From contig JAIDFC010000012.1 of assembly GCA_029054535.1 (NCBI GenBank), positions 1 to 5,918 of the forward strand: a DNA stretch of 5,918 bases, written 5' to 3'. Position 1 is the stretch's first letter; each line of letters begins with the position of its first letter. Both the position numbers and the translations under genes were made by a program. A model generated the notes under the pieces. The model was not told where the DNA came from. It made no database searches and saw only the letters and a list, made by a program, of their open reading frames with translations. Origin of the DNA: Rikenella sp. GTDB taxonomy: Bacteria; Bacteroidota; Bacteroidia; Bacteroidales; Rikenellaceae. Shown here piece by piece: positions 5,764 through 5,918 of the stretch.

Positions 5764-5850
5764 CCCGCTCGAGCAGCGGGGGCTCCTACTTTCTATTATG
5801 CGATAGAAAGTAGGCAAAGAGCGCATCCAAGGAGGCTTTTCCCCCCTTGG
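5764..5850. repeat. Cluster of three adjacent palindromes
   Basis: Three inverted repeats follow one another: CCCGCT/AGCGGG at 5764-5769 and 5775-5780; the 12-bp perfect pair at 5785-5796 and 5803-5814 (CCTACTTTCTAT/ATAGAAAGTAGG) around a 6-nt loop; and CCAAGG/CCTTGG at 5827-5832 and 5845-5850. The middle palindrome with its tail GGCAAAGAGCGC resembles dispersed intergenic palindromes that I recall from many bacterial genomes, including Bacteroidetes; no function is known to me. This is likely a REP-like repeat, not a gene. Confidence 0.5.
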
Positions 5851-5918
5851 CAATCCCCCCTATGCTCCTTTTTGTAATCAACACATCGCCGACAACCGCG
5901 CTCCACAAGTGTGCGAAT

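Larger units (their letters stand above)
5553..5918. other. Intergenic region upstream of the PAP2 gene, no gene supported
   Basis: No convincing coding region lies between the PAP2 promoter and the right edge. A 79-codon frame on the plus strand (5567-5806) and a 63-codon frame on the minus strand (5853-5662) are Arg- and Phe-rich or low-complexity, run through hairpins and resemble no family. Two minus-strand frames enter from the right edge and stop at the palindrome near 5786-5799; they are too short to judge. The region holds a spaced direct repeat (5576-5605), a terminator-like hairpin (5654-5676) and a palindrome cluster (5764-5850). Confidence 0.55.

Noticed and set aside
5786..5918. 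Minus-strand frame entering from the right edge, about 44 codons, stopping inside a palindrome
   Set aside because: Two different frames are open over the same span, neither resembles a known protein, and the end falls in a repeat. It is too short and cut by the edge to call.
1..5918. CRISPR array, tRNA, rRNA or phage module
   Set aside because: No regularly spaced repeats, no tRNA-like cloverleaf and no rRNA or phage motifs were seen on reading both strands by eye.

Overview
The window looks like chromosomal DNA of a GC-rich member of the Bacteroidales; Alistipes is my best guess but is not proven. The evidence is a lipoprotein GH92 mannosidase of the kind common in gut Bacteroidetes, the absence of Shine-Dalgarno-like leaders, and exact matches to the Bacteroidetes -7 promoter box TAnnTTTG just upstream of two start codons. 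No search was run, so family calls rest on recognisable motifs.

Layout from left to right. Positions 1-745 hold no convincing gene: this is GC-rich sequence with several hairpins and two diverged copies of a roughly 65-nt structured repeat. Positions 1660-746 (minus) encode a class I SAM-dependent methyltransferase of the RlmI/COG1092 type. A 71-nt divergent intergenic region (1661-1731) follows, with a -7 box for the plus-strand gene. Positions 1732-4758 (plus) encode a 1008-residue lipoprotein GH92 alpha-mannosidase carrying a chitobiase-C-like domain and an F5/8-type C (CBM32-like) domain. A long perfect inverted repeat at 4841-4904 lies between two convergent genes and probably terminates both. 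Positions 5531-4956 (minus) encode a PAP2-family membrane phosphatase with an exact TAnnTTTG box about 10 nt before its ATG and a 9-bp direct repeat spaced 21 bp further upstream. Positions 5553-5918 are non-coding as far as I can tell and contain an orphan terminator-like hairpin and a cluster of three palindromes.

The three genes do not form an operon: the first two are divergent and the last two convergent, so each probably has its own promoter. The mannosidase fits mannose-rich glycan use at the cell envelope, but no SusC/SusD pair, regulator or second glycosidase is in view, so the window does not show a complete polysaccharide utilisation locus. The methyltransferase (probably RNA-directed) and the phosphatase (probably lipid-directed) are housekeeping-type genes with no evident link to it.

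I found no clear undescribed system. The items most worth a second look are the structured repeats in the left flank, the palindrome cluster at the right end, and the compact promoter architecture of the phosphatase gene.
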